A DNA stretch of 64,000 nt from JBBQWS01 sp038210415 (GCA_038210415.1 JBBQWS010000004.1:1-64000); one strand, 5' to 3'. Shown: positions 40,279 to 48,343, counted from the first letter of the stretch. Translations and numbers: made by a program. Notes: generated by a model not told the origin, from the sequence alone.

Positions 40279-41349
40279 TCAGACGTTGATCCCTACCCCG
40301 TGCCACGCGCCTCGGACGGCTGCGACCTCGGCGCCGCCGTTGATCGTGACCGCGGCGCGCACCGTGGCCCTGGCGAAGCTGGTGAAACCGGTCGTCGGAC
40401 GGATCCGCGGGTCGCGCAGCGCGGAATACCAGATCAGCCCCGCCTTCTCCCAGGCGTGCCCGCTGATTGCCGTGGCCGCGAGGTAGAACGCGTGGTTCGG
40501 GATGCCGGAGTTGATGTGGACGCCGCCATGGTCCTGAAGCGTGTGGACGTAGTCCTTCTTGTGGGCCGGCTGCGGGTCCTTGCCGAGCACAGGGTCGTCG
40601 TACGCCGTGCCGGGCGCCGCCATCGAGCGCAGCGCCTTGCCCTGCACGGACGGTGCGAGCAGCTCGGCGCCGATCAGCCAGTCGGCCTGGTCGGCGGTCT
40701 GGCCGAGGTGGTGCTGCTTGACGAGGGAGCCGAAGACGTCGGAGACCGACTCGTTCAGCGCGCCCGGCTGGTTGAGATAGGCCAGGCCGGCATCGAACTG
40801 GGTCACGCCGTGGGTCAGCTCGTGCCCGATGACGTCCAGCGAGATGGTGAACCGGTTGAACAGGGTGCGGTCACCGTCGCCGAACACCATCTGCTCTCCG
40901 TTCCAGAAGGCGTTGTCGTAGTCGGTGCCGAAGTGGACGCTGCCGCGCAGGGGGAGGCCGTTGCCGTCCACCGAGTCGCGACCGTACGCCTGGTCGTAGA
41001 AGGCGTACGTGGCGCCGAACCCGTCGTACGCCTCGTCGGTCGCCTGGTCAAGGGTGGGGGCGGCGCCCTCGCTACGGGCCACGGTGCCGGGGAGAGTCTG
41101 GGTGTGACCGGTGTCGTAGACGGTGCGCTGGACGCCGACCGTAGCGGTGACCCGGACCTGGGGCACGACCCGCTGGGCCGTGAGCGCGGCACGCTGGGCT
41201 CGCTCGGTGCTGTCGATGCTCATCGTCTGCAGAGCGCGGTCACGCTGGTCCGCGTCGCCGGCTCGTGCGATGTTGCGCAGGATGTGCGGCGGCAGGATGT
41301 GGCACGTCGCCGCACGTCGGTTGGAGTTCGTAGCCTTGGACTCGGTCAT
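40279..41349 (-). CDS. Protealysin-type M4 metalloprotease
   Basis: 356 residues. Short propeptide with CHILPPHILRNIARAGD, the protealysin-type 'PPx(L)' precursor motif, not a classical secretion propeptide; no signal peptide. Catalytic zinc motif HELTHGVTQF (about residue 180-190), second zinc glutamate in GALNESVSDVFG, and the transition-state histidine in GVHINSGIPNHAFY. A complete thermolysin-fold enzyme. The conserved cysteine in CHILPPH may coordinate the zinc as in cysteine-switch propeptides; that is inference. Encoded immediately before its presumed inhibitor. Confidence 0.92.
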   Translation of the reverse strand: MTESKATNSNRRAATCHILPPHILRNIARAGDADQRDRALQTMSIDSTERAQRAALTAQRVVPQVRVTATVGVQRTVYDTGHTQTLPGTVARSEGAAPTLDQATDEAYDGFGATYAFYDQAYGRDSVDGNGLPLRGSVHFGTDYDNAFWNGEQMVFGDGDRTLFNRFTISLDVIGHELTHGVTQFDAGLAYLNQPGALNESVSDVFGSLVKQHHLGQTADQADWLIGAELLAPSVQGKALRSMAAPGTAYDDPVLGKDPQPAHKKDYVHTLQDHGGVHINSGIPNHAFYLAATAISGHAWEKAGLIWYSALRDPRIRPTTGFTSFARATVRAAVTINGGAEVAAVRGAWHGVGINV

Positions 41350-41463
41350 CGCAAGAGGCTCCTGCCTGGGGTGGACGGGCGTGGACTGGCTGGGGCATAC
41401 CCGGGAGGACGCGACTTCACTCCTGCGCCTCCCGGATATGCCTGCGTCGGGACGATCTGACGG

Positions 41464-41892
41464 TCAGGCCGGGCTCTTCGTGCAGTTCACGTCGAACTGC
41501 ACGGTCGAGCCGGCAGGGGCACCGTTCGGCCACTGGTACAGCCAGTACCACTCGGTGAGGTTCGCCGACCCGAGGTCGTGACGCGGACCTTCGGCGATGA
41601 ACCGGACGATGTTCTGCGACACCGCGTCGGGGTTCGCACCGCCGCTGCGGGCGAAGAAGCCGGCGGCGCAGCCGTAGTGGAAGAACAGCGTGCCGGTGCC
41701 GGTCGGGACCGAGTAGGTGTAGTTGCCCTGCCAGCCGGAGCCACCGGCCTTCGCGACGCCGGTGACTCCGGCGGTGACCCCGGCGCTGACGCTGGGGTGG
41801 ACCGGGGCGGCGCCGGCCTGGGACAACGGGATGATGCTGAAGGCTGCGGCGGCTGCACCAGCGGCAGCAAGCAGCTTGCGGGACGTACGCAT
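41464..41892 (-). CDS. Small secreted protein of unknown function
   Basis: 142 residues from the ATG at 41892 (AAGGAG upstream). Clear signal peptide (MRTSRKLLAAAGAAAAAFSIIPLSQAGA-A). The mature part has GWQGNYTYSVPTGTGTLFFHYGCAAGFFARSGGANPDAVSQNIVRFIAEGPRHDLGSANLTEWYWLYQWPNGAPAGSTVQFDVNC with two widely spaced cysteines that may form a disulfide. I do not recognise the family. It is 115 nt upstream of the M4 protease in the same direction; it could be an extracellular partner, but nothing proves it. Confidence 0.65.
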   Translation of the reverse strand: MRTSRKLLAAAGAAAAAFSIIPLSQAGAAPVHPSVSAGVTAGVTGVAKAGGSGWQGNYTYSVPTGTGTLFFHYGCAAGFFARSGGANPDAVSQNIVRFIAEGPRHDLGSANLTEWYWLYQWPNGAPAGSTVQFDVNCTKSPA

Positions 41893-41942
41893 GGCGCTCC
41901 TTGAGGGGTGAGGGCCGACCCGGTGTCGGGTCGTGCATACCG

Positions 41943-42274
41943 TCAAGAGGCGGTGCGGGGCTCCGCGATACGTAGCGGTCGAGGTGCTGGCCATTCGGAC
42001 AGTGCGTTCGCGTCGACCGGTTCGGTGCTCGTCTGCTGGACCCGGAACCTGGTGATGGCGTCGTCCATCTGCTCGGCTCGGGCCGCGATCCCGAGCGCCG
42101 CGGCGGCCGTCTGCTGGGACCCCGCCGCGAACTGGCGAGCCGACACCGACACCTCGGCGACATCGCGTGAGATCGAGTTCCTTTCGGCGGCTGCCGGAGC
42201 ACATCGGTCTCCGTCGCATCGGTTCACCTGATCGGCAGCTTGAGGGGGAGGCGCATTCTCCGGCTGTCGGACAT
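41943..42274 (-). pseudogene. Relic of a methyl-accepting chemotaxis protein
   Basis: Only the two ends remain. A 16-residue start (MSDSRRMRLPLKLPIR, ATG 42274) like the cytoplasmic N-end of a chemoreceptor runs into a stop at 42224. About 45 nt further, another frame encodes NSISRDVAEVSVSARQFAAGSQQTAAAALGIAARAEQMDDAITRFRV, the extreme C-terminus of a receptor signalling domain, with a normal tail to 41943. The membrane, sensory and hairpin-tip parts (some 450 residues) are gone, so it is an internal deletion. A sigma28-type -10 box precedes it (42283-42290). Confidence 0.7.
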
Positions 42275-42282
42275 AATGTCCA

Positions 42283-42290
42283 TTATCGGC
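42283..42290 (-). promoter_or_regulatory. Sigma28-type -10 box of the chemoreceptor relic
   Basis: Read leftward the bases are GCCGATAA, the exact FliA/WhiG-class -10 consensus, 8 nt before the relic's ATG at 42274. The -35 region at the expected distance is not a good match. Overlapping palindromes GGACATAATGTCC (42269-42281) and ATAATGTCCATTAT (42273-42286) cover it. Confidence 0.5.
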
Positions 42291-42358
42291 GCTGCAACGC
42301 AAGCGGGGTTCCACGATTTTGCTGACTCGCGAGACAGTCGGGAGGGGTCGGGTCCAGA

Positions 42359-44077
42359 GTGCTGCCTGTGACTACACCAACCCCGTTCCCGTCCGACCTG
42401 GCGATCGCCCGCGCGGCGGAGCTGCGTCCGATCGTCGACATCGCGACCGCCGCAGGTATCCCCGAGGACTCGCTCGAGCCGTACGGCCGGCACGTCGCGA
42501 AGATCACCCCGTCGGCGCTCACCGCACTGGCTGACCGACCACGCGCCAAGTACGTCGTGGTCACCGCCGTCACGCCCACACCGCTCGGCGAGGGCAAGAC
42601 GACCACGTCCGTGGGACTCGCCCAGGGCCTGCAGCACATCGGCTACACCGCGACGCTCGCGCTGCGGCAGCCGTCGATGGGACCCACGTTCGGCATCAAG
42701 GGCGGCGCGGCCGGCGGCGGCTACAGCCAGGTCATCCCGATGGAGGTGCTGAACCTGCACCTCACGGGTGACTTCCACGCCGTCACCGCGGCGCACAACC
42801 TCCTGGCCGCCATGCTCGACAATCACCTGCACCAGGGAAACGCCCTGGGGATCGACCCGCGGAGCATCACCTGGCGCCGCGTGCTCGACGTGAACGACCG
42901 GGCCCTGCGCAACATCGTCGTCGGCCTCGGCGCCAGGGTCGACGGCATCCCCCGGCAGACCGGGTTCGACATCACCACGGCCAGCGAGATCATGGTGATC
43001 CTCTCGCTGTGCACGTCGCTGCAGGACATGCGACAGCGCATCGGCCGGATCGTGGTGGGCTACAGCTACGACGGCGAGGCGGTGACCGCCGAGCAGCTGA
43101 AGGCCGCCGGGGCGATGACGGTCATGATGCGCGAGGCCGTCAAGCCCAACCTGCTTCAGACACTCGAGCACACGCCCGTCTTGATCCACGCCGGCCCGTT
43201 CGGCAACATCGCGACCGGCAACTCGTCGGTGGTTGCCGACCTGCTCGGGATCTCGATGGGCGACTTCCTCATCACCGAGGCCGGATTCGGCGCGGACATG
43301 GGTGCAGAGCGGTTCTTCAACGTCAAGTGCCGGATCTCCGGGCTCGTGCCGGACGCCGCAGTGCTGGTGGCGACCGTGCGCTCGCTCAAGGCTCACAGCG
43401 GGCGGCACGTCATCAAGCCCGGCAAGCCGCTGCCGCCCGAGCTGCTCGCCGAGAACCCCGAGGAGGTCATGATGGGCGGCGCGAACCTGCGCAAGCAGAT
43501 CGAGAACGTCCGCCGGTTCGGGGTCTCCCCTGTCGTCGCTATCAACGCGTTCCCGACCGACCACGACTCCGAGCACGACGCGATCCGGCGTATCGCCGAG
43601 GAGGCCGGGGCCCGGGTGGCGGTCAGCCGGCACGTCGCCGAGGGCGGCTCAGGCGGCGCCGAGCTCGCCCGCATGGTCGCGGAGGCCGCGAACGAGCCCA
43701 GCGACTTCCGGTTCCTGTACGAGCTGGACGAACCGCTGGTGACCAAGATCGAGAAGATCGCCAAGGAGATCTACGGAGCGGACGGGATCGACATCGCGCC
43801 GGAGGCCGCGGGTCAGCTCCGCCGGTACGAACAGCTCGGCTACGGCACGTTCCCGGTGGTCGTCGCGAAGACCCACCTGTCGCTGTCGTCCGACCCGACT
43901 CTGCTCGGTGCACCCACGGGCTGGCGGATGCCGGTGCGCGAGGTGCGGGCGGCGGTCGGCGCCGGCTACGTGTATGCGATCTGCGGCGACATGCGGACGA
44001 TGCCGGGGCTGTCGGGCCACCCCGCGGCCGAACGGATCGACATCGACGAGAACGGCGAGATCGTCGGCCTGAGCTAG
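42359..44077 (+). CDS. fhs: Formate-tetrahydrofolate ligase
   Basis: 572 residues from the GTG at 42359 (GGAGGGG at 42341; GTG 42368 is an alternative). The nucleotide loop TPLGEGKTTTSVGLAQGL (about 78-95), RQPSMGPTFGIKGGAAGGGYSQVIPMEVLNLHLTGDFHAVTAAHNLLAA, and the C-terminal YGTFPVVVAKTHLSLSSDPTLLGAPTGW are all family signatures; length is standard (about 555-570). It activates formate with ATP onto tetrahydrofolate, feeding 10-formyl-THF for purines or serine. It complements gcvP/gcvH in one-carbon metabolism, though at a separate locus. Confidence 0.96.
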   Translation: MLPVTTPTPFPSDLAIARAAELRPIVDIATAAGIPEDSLEPYGRHVAKITPSALTALADRPRAKYVVVTAVTPTPLGEGKTTTSVGLAQGLQHIGYTATLALRQPSMGPTFGIKGGAAGGGYSQVIPMEVLNLHLTGDFHAVTAAHNLLAAMLDNHLHQGNALGIDPRSITWRRVLDVNDRALRNIVVGLGARVDGIPRQTGFDITTASEIMVILSLCTSLQDMRQRIGRIVVGYSYDGEAVTAEQLKAAGAMTVMMREAVKPNLLQTLEHTPVLIHAGPFGNIATGNSSVVADLLGISMGDFLITEAGFGADMGAERFFNVKCRISGLVPDAAVLVATVRSLKAHSGRHVIKPGKPLPPELLAENPEEVMMGGANLRKQIENVRRFGVSPVVAINAFPTDHDSEHDAIRRIAEEAGARVAVSRHVAEGGSGGAELARMVAEAANEPSDFRFLYELDEPLVTKIEKIAKEIYGADGIDIAPEAAGQLRRYEQLGYGTFPVVVAKTHLSLSSDPTLLGAPTGWRMPVREVRAAVGAGYVYAICGDMRTMPGLSGHPAAERIDIDENGEIVGLS

Positions 44078-44105
44078 CGGGCGCTCGTTCGGTCATCATG
44101 GGGGG

Positions 44106-44900
44106 ATGACCCACCCGTTCCACGAGCACCTTGGCCCGCTGGCCATCGTGCACCGCGGTGGTGCCCAGGAGGCGGCCGAGAACTCGTTTGCGGCGTTCCA
44201 GCGTGCGGTCGACCTGGGCTTCCGGTACCTCGAGACCGACGTGCACGCCACCGCAGACGGTGTGCTGCTCGCGTTCCACGACGCGCGGCTCGACCGGGTC
44301 ACGGACGGCAGCGGCCGGATCGCCCGACTGCGCTACGAGGAGGTCGCCCAGGTACGGATCGGTGGCACCGACCCGATCCCCCTGCTCGCCGACCTGCTCG
44401 AGGCGTTCCCGAGCGCGCGGTTCAACATCGACGCGAAGGCCGTCGGCGCGATGCGCCCGCTGGCCGAGCTCCTGGCTCGCACCCGATCCCTGCCCCGGGT
44501 CAACCTCGGCGCCTTCAGCGACCGTCGGCTGGCCTGGTTGCGCACCGCGCTCGGCCCGGGGCTCAGCACCTCCCTGGGGCCCCGGGAGGTGATGCTGCTC
44601 AAGCACGTCTCGCTGCGTGGTGGCCGGACGCGGTTCCCGACGACTGCCCGGTGTGTCCAGGTCCCGCCGTCCGTCGGACCCCTGCCGCTCGTCGACCGCG
44701 CCTTCGTCGACGCGGCACACCACCACGGTCTGCCTGTTCACGTCTGGACGATCGACGACGCCGACGCGATGGACCGCCTGCTCGACCTCGGCGTCGACGG
44801 CATCATGACCGACCGACCCGAGCTGCTGCGTGGCGTCCTCGTCCGACGTGGACAGTGGCCCGGCCCGATACCCGGGCTCGAACCGCCCCACGTGGTGTGA
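44106..44900 (+). CDS. Glycerophosphodiester phosphodiesterase
   Basis: 264 residues, ATG preceded by GGGGGG. The GDPD TIM-barrel signature is complete: IVHRGGAQEAAENSFAAFQRAVDLGFRYLETDVHATADGVLLAFHD (residues about 14-60), with His, Glu-Asn, Glu-Asp and His as general acid/base and metal ligands, then LDRVTDGSGRI and VHVWTIDDADAMDRLLDLGVDGIMTDRPELL at the end. Hydrolyses deacylated phospholipids to glycerol-3-phosphate and alcohol. No signal peptide, so cytoplasmic. Same strand as rbpA, but rbpA has its own promoter. Confidence 0.92.
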   Translation: MTHPFHEHLGPLAIVHRGGAQEAAENSFAAFQRAVDLGFRYLETDVHATADGVLLAFHDARLDRVTDGSGRIARLRYEEVAQVRIGGTDPIPLLADLLEAFPSARFNIDAKAVGAMRPLAELLARTRSLPRVNLGAFSDRRLAWLRTALGPGLSTSLGPREVMLLKHVSLRGGRTRFPTTARCVQVPPSVGPLPLVDRAFVDAAHHHGLPVHVWTIDDADAMDRLLDLGVDGIMTDRPELLRGVLVRRGQWPGPIPGLEPPHVV

Positions 44901-44906
44901 CGGCCG

Positions 44907-44932
44907 GGAATCCTTCCGGGCGGTTGATCGTT
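44907..44932 (+). promoter_or_regulatory. rbpA: SigmaR-type (disulfide-stress) promoter of rbpA
   Basis: GGAAT (44907-44911) and GTT (44930-44932) are separated by exactly 18 nt, the sigmaR/SigH consensus GGAAT-N18-GTT; the flanking bases G and C (GGGAAT, CGTT) also fit. Predicted start about 44940, with a 90-nt leader before the rbpA ATG at 45033. In Streptomyces coelicolor rbpA is a known member of the sigmaR regulon, which supports the call. Confidence 0.8.
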
Positions 44933-45032
44933 AGAGCCGGTGCACGATGAACCATTCGAGCTCTTCGTGCGTCATAACTGCAGGAGTGCATCCGGCCGCC
45001 ACGGGGGCGGCCCCCCGGAGGAGGCGGACCAC

Positions 45033-45404
45033 ATGACGGAATCGCTGCGCGGAAGCCGGCTCGGAGCCGTGAGTTACGAGAACGAGGGCGGGATCGAGTT
45101 CGCCCCACGGCAGGTCATCTGGTTCGCGTGCCCCGAGGGCCACTCCTTCGCGGTGCCGTTCTCGGTCGAGGCCGACCTTCCCGCGACCTGGGAGTGCCGG
45201 GTCTGCGGAACTGTGGCACACCGCTCCGACGGCACGGTCGACGACCCCAAGGCCACCCGTAAGATCCGTACCCCGTGGGACATGTTGCTCGAGCGACGCA
45301 CGATGGCTGACCTCGAAGATCTGCTCAACGAGCGGCTCGACCTGCTGCGCACCCGCGGCGGACCTGCACGGGCAGGACATGCCGACCACCGCAAGTCGGC
45401 CTAG
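45033..45404 (+). CDS. rbpA: RNA polymerase-binding protein RbpA
   Basis: 123 residues from the ATG at 45033 (GGAGGAGGCGG upstream). Full RbpA: N-terminal LRGSRLGAVSYENEGGIEFAPRQ, the core domain with two Cys pairs (FACPEGHSF, WECRVCGTV), then RKIRTPWDMLLERRTMADLEDLLNERLDLLR, the basic linker and sigma-interaction helix. It is an actinobacteria-only factor that strengthens holoenzyme with the main sigma factor and promoter melting. The 3' end overlaps the convergent fxsA gene by 4 nt. Confidence 0.95.
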   Translation: MTESLRGSRLGAVSYENEGGIEFAPRQVIWFACPEGHSFAVPFSVEADLPATWECRVCGTVAHRSDGTVDDPKATRKIRTPWDMLLERRTMADLEDLLNERLDLLRTRGGPARAGHADHRKSA

Positions 45405-45937
45405 GTCGGCGACTGCGGGCCGTCTTCCCTCGGCTCGCCACGCACGACCTCACCCGGGATCACCTCGCCAGGGACCACGTCACCAGGGATCAGGTCGTCG
45501 CGAACGACGTCACCCTGGATCACAGTGGTCCCGCGGGTCCACAGCCGCACTCCCCCGGGCGCGGTGACCGAGGTGAACCGCCGAACGAACCAGGCCGCCG
45601 TGGCTGCCTGCAGCAGCCCACGAACCGGTGGCAGCAGAAGCAACAGACCGAGGGCGTCGCTCACGAACCCGGGCAGGAACAGCAGCAGCCCCGCGACGAA
45701 CAGCAGCGCCGACCGGGCAGCTGCGCGGCCGTCCGGGCTGGTGCCGTCGCCGGTCTCGCCGCGCAGCGCACGCCACCACGAGGCACCAGCCCTGCGCATG
45801 ACGTAAGAGCCCAGGAAAGCCGCCACGACGAGCAGCCCCACCATCGCACCGAAGCCAATCGCATGGGTCACCAGGACTGCGACGTAGATCTCGAGCGCCG
45901 GGAAGGCGACGAAGGCGATGAACAGCGCGAGCGGCAT
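45401..45937 (-). CDS. FxsA family membrane protein
   Basis: 178 residues. FxsA core in the first 110: FIAFVAFPALEIYVAVLVTHAIGFGAMVGLLVVAAFLGSYVMRRAGASWWRAL, then ALLFVAGLLLFLPGFVSDALGLLLLLPPVRGLLQ, four hydrophobic segments. The cytoplasmic tail ends in an unusual near-repeat GDVVRDDLIPGDVVPGEVIPGEVVRGE of a 5-residue I/V-x-G-E/D-V unit. E. coli FxsA relieves phage T7 F exclusion; its normal role is unknown. It lies 3 nt downstream of the mannosyltransferase stop in the same leftward direction. Confidence 0.88.
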   Translation of the reverse strand: MPLALFIAFVAFPALEIYVAVLVTHAIGFGAMVGLLVVAAFLGSYVMRRAGASWWRALRGETGDGTSPDGRAAARSALLFVAGLLLFLPGFVSDALGLLLLLPPVRGLLQAATAAWFVRRFTSVTAPGGVRLWTRGTTVIQGDVVRDDLIPGDVVPGEVIPGEVVRGEPREDGPQSPT

Positions 45938-45940
45938 CGC

Positions 45941-46699
45941 TCAGCGCGCCTTGCGGAACCGCTCGGTGCGGCTCTCGACGCCCCACTCGGTGACCCGCCA
46001 CAGGGCCTCTCGGACGATGTTGCCGCTCATCTTGCTGGTGCCGTGCACCCGCTCGACGAACGTGATCGGCACCTCGACGACGCGGAAGCCAGCCCGGACC
46101 GCCCGCCACGCGAGGTCGACCTGGAAGCAGTAGCCCTGGGACGCGACCCCGGCCAGGTCGAGACCCTCGAGAGTGCCCCGGCGGAACGCGCGGTACCCGC
46201 CGGTGATGTCACGGACGGGGACCCCCAGCGCCAGCCGGGCGTAAGTGTTGCCGCCTTGGGAGAGGACTTTGCGGCGCAGCGGCCAGTTGACCACCGACCC
46301 GCCCGGCACCCAGCGTGAGCCGAGCACCAGGTCGGCCGTCTCCAGGGCCCGCAGCATGCCGGGGAGGTCCTCGGGCCGGTGCGATCCGTCGGCGTCCATC
46401 TCCACGACGACGCCGTAGTCGCGCTCCAGGGCCCAGGCGAAACCGGCGAGGTACGCAGCGCCCAGACCCTCCTTGCTGGTGCGGTGCAGCACGTGCACGT
46501 GATCGTCGGCAGCGGCGAGCACGTCAGCGGCGGCTCCGGTGCCGTCGGGGCTGTTGTCATCGGCGATCAGGATGTCCGCGGCGGGGATCGCGGAGCGCAC
46601 CCGCGCGACGATCAGCTCGACATTCTCGCGCTCGTTGTAGGTCGGGGTGACGATCAGCACGCGGCCCAGCGGCGGGCGAACCGCAGCGGACTCGGTCAT
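45941..46699 (-). CDS. Polyprenol monophosphomannose synthase
   Basis: 252 residues from the ATG at 46699 (an upstream extension of the frame lies inside lnt). GT2 fold: RVLIVTPTYNERENVELIVARV, IADDNSPDGTGAAAD, the DxD metal site in VVEMDADGSHRPEDLPGML, then GSRWVPGGSVVNWPLRRKVLSQGGNTYARLALG and DITGGYRAFRRGTLEGL. Such enzymes use GDP-mannose to make polyprenol-phosphate mannose for lipoglycans and protein O-mannosylation. No transmembrane domain is attached. The gene overlaps lnt by 4 nt, the same partnership that exists as a fused Ppm1 in mycobacteria. Confidence 0.93.
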   Translation of the reverse strand: MTESAAVRPPLGRVLIVTPTYNERENVELIVARVRSAIPAADILIADDNSPDGTGAAADVLAAADDHVHVLHRTSKEGLGAAYLAGFAWALERDYGVVVEMDADGSHRPEDLPGMLRALETADLVLGSRWVPGGSVVNWPLRRKVLSQGGNTYARLALGVPVRDITGGYRAFRRGTLEGLDLAGVASQGYCFQVDLAWRAVRAGFRVVEVPITFVERVHGTSKMSGNIVREALWRVTEWGVESRTERFRKAR

Positions 46700-48225
46700 G
46701 GGCGGTCTGCTCCTGTCGGGACGCGGCGGCGGCGAACGGTCGCCGCAACCAGGGCCACCACGCCCAGGATACCGACGATCCGCTCCGGACCGGCCCCCAC
46801 CCGGGACGCCACGGAGGTCTGGGTCCGCGTGGTGACCGGCCCGTTGTACGTCCACGTCTCGAACTCCCTCGACCCGGCCACCACGACGCCGTCCGGGGCG
46901 ATGACGCCGCTGATTCCGGAGGTGGCGGCGACGACGACGCTCCGACCCGTCTCGATCGCGCGCAGCCGCGCCATCGCGAACTGCTGCTCCGGCTGCCCGG
47001 TGCGCCCGTATGTGGCGTTGTTCGTCTGGACCACGAGAACCTGGGCGGACTCCGCGAGCACGTCGCGGACCAGCTGGTCGTAGGCGACCTCGAAGCAGAT
47101 CACGTCGCCGATGCGGAGCTGCCCCACGGTGAACAGTCCCGGCTCGGACCCGGCGGCGAAGTCGCGCGGGATCCGGTCGAACCGCTTGATCACGCGCGAC
47201 AGCTGGCTCCGGAACGGGAGGTACTCACCGAACGGCACCGGGTGCCGCTTGGCGTACTGCTGACCGGGGCCCGGGCTGGCGCTGCCGGTCGGCGCCCAGA
47301 GAATTCCGACGTTGAGCACGGTGGCCGGGTCGGCCGGGTTGGTGATCACGGCGCCTACGAGGACGGGTACCCCGACGGCGTCGACCGCGCCCTGGATCAC
47401 CGCGGCGGCGCCCGGGTCGGCGTACGGATCGAGGTCGCTCGCGTTCTCCGGCCAGATCACCAGCGCGGGCCGGGGCGCGCGGCCGGCAGCGATCTCTGCG
47501 GCCAGCCGGCGGGTCGCCCTCGCGTGGTTGTCGAGCACGGCCTGGCGCTGGCCGAAGGCGTCGAGACCGCTCGTCGGCACGTTGCCCTGGATGACAGCGA
47601 GCGTGGTCGTCGGACCGTCGACGGGCAGGGGCAGAAGCAGTCCCAGCCCCGGCAGGGCGACGGCGGCCAGAGCCAGTGCGGCCCGGCTGGCCAGCCGGTT
47701 GCCGGCGACCGCCGCTGCGAGCAGCGCGCCGGTGAGGGAGACCGTGAAGGTGAGCGCCGCGGGTCCCCCCAGCGAGGCCAGCGCGCGGTACGGCGACTCG
47801 GCCTGCGCGAACGCCAGGCGCCCCCACGGGAACCCGCCGAACGGGAGGTACTCGCGCGCCAGGTCGCACAGCACCCACAGGCAGGCCGCCCACACCGGCC
47901 ACCACGGCAAGCCGCGCACCAGCGCCAGCCCGCCGAACAGCAGCGCGAAGAAGCAGGCTTCGAGCACGGACAGGGCGATCCACGCGTCGGTGCCCACGAC
48001 CTGCATCCAGCGCAGCAGGACGAGGAAGAACCCGACCCCGGTGCCGAGTCCGAGCAGCAGTGCCCGGCGCACCTGATCCGGTCGGACCAGCAGCGTGGAC
48101 ATCGCCACGACGAGGGGTGCGAGCGGCCACCAGCCGTACGGCGGGAAGGCCAGGGCGAGCACGGCGCCGAGCACGAGGCCCACGGGAAGCTGCAGCCACG
48201 TCGCCCGGCGGCCGTCGGAGGTCAC
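46696..48225 (-). CDS. lnt: Apolipoprotein N-acyltransferase
   Basis: 509 residues from the GTG at 48225. About seven hydrophobic segments in the first 220 residues, then a nitrilase-fold periplasmic domain with the catalytic triad: Glu in VIWPENASDLD, Lys in YAKRHPVPFGEYLPF and Cys in VICFEVAYDQLVRD; one more helix at the end. It N-acylates the cysteine of lipoproteins such as the ABC binding protein at 36-38 kb. It is translated with the mannosyltransferase. A TAGCCT -10 box ends 6 nt before the GTG, so the operon mRNA is probably leaderless. Confidence 0.93.
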   Translation of the reverse strand: MTSDGRRATWLQLPVGLVLGAVLALAFPPYGWWPLAPLVVAMSTLLVRPDQVRRALLLGLGTGVGFFLVLLRWMQVVGTDAWIALSVLEACFFALLFGGLALVRGLPWWPVWAACLWVLCDLAREYLPFGGFPWGRLAFAQAESPYRALASLGGPAALTFTVSLTGALLAAAVAGNRLASRAALALAAVALPGLGLLLPLPVDGPTTTLAVIQGNVPTSGLDAFGQRQAVLDNHARATRRLAAEIAAGRAPRPALVIWPENASDLDPYADPGAAAVIQGAVDAVGVPVLVGAVITNPADPATVLNVGILWAPTGSASPGPGQQYAKRHPVPFGEYLPFRSQLSRVIKRFDRIPRDFAAGSEPGLFTVGQLRIGDVICFEVAYDQLVRDVLAESAQVLVVQTNNATYGRTGQPEQQFAMARLRAIETGRSVVVAATSGISGVIAPDGVVVAGSREFETWTYNGPVTTRTQTSVASRVGAGPERIVGILGVVALVAATVRRRRVPTGADRP

Positions 48226-48231
48226 CGGTGC

Positions 48232-48237
48232 AGGCTA
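48232..48237 (-). promoter_or_regulatory. lnt: -10 box, leaderless start of lnt
   Basis: Leftward TAGCCT, ending 6 nt before the GTG start of lnt; no ribosome site between them. Confidence 0.5.
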
Positions 48238-48253
48238 TGCGGCTCCGGACGTG

Positions 48254-48343
48254 GAAGAGGACCCGACCCTCCCCTCGGACCGGCGCCGGCCCCGCAGGCT
48301 GCGGGGCGAGCACCGTTGTCTAACGGGTGGGCGGGTCCTCTTC
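48254..48343. other. Highly structured intergenic element
   Basis: A perfect 12-bp outer stem (GAAGAGGACCCG 48254-48265 with CGGGTCCTCTTC 48332-48343) closes a region with two inner hairpins: CCCCGCA/TGCGGGG (48290-48306) and CCGTT/AACGG with a 4-nt loop (48313-48326). Beside them is the 10-bp self-palindrome CCGGCGCCGG (48280-48289). It lies between lnt and the Ig-repeat gene. It may be an unknown structured RNA, a complex terminator for the Ig gene, or a protein-binding DNA element; strand is not known. Confidence 0.55.

Noticed and set aside
48254..48343. The 12-bp closing stem as a selenocysteine or other tRNA
   Set aside because: No T-loop GTTCRA, no CCA-type end, no anticodon arm; stems are in the wrong places.
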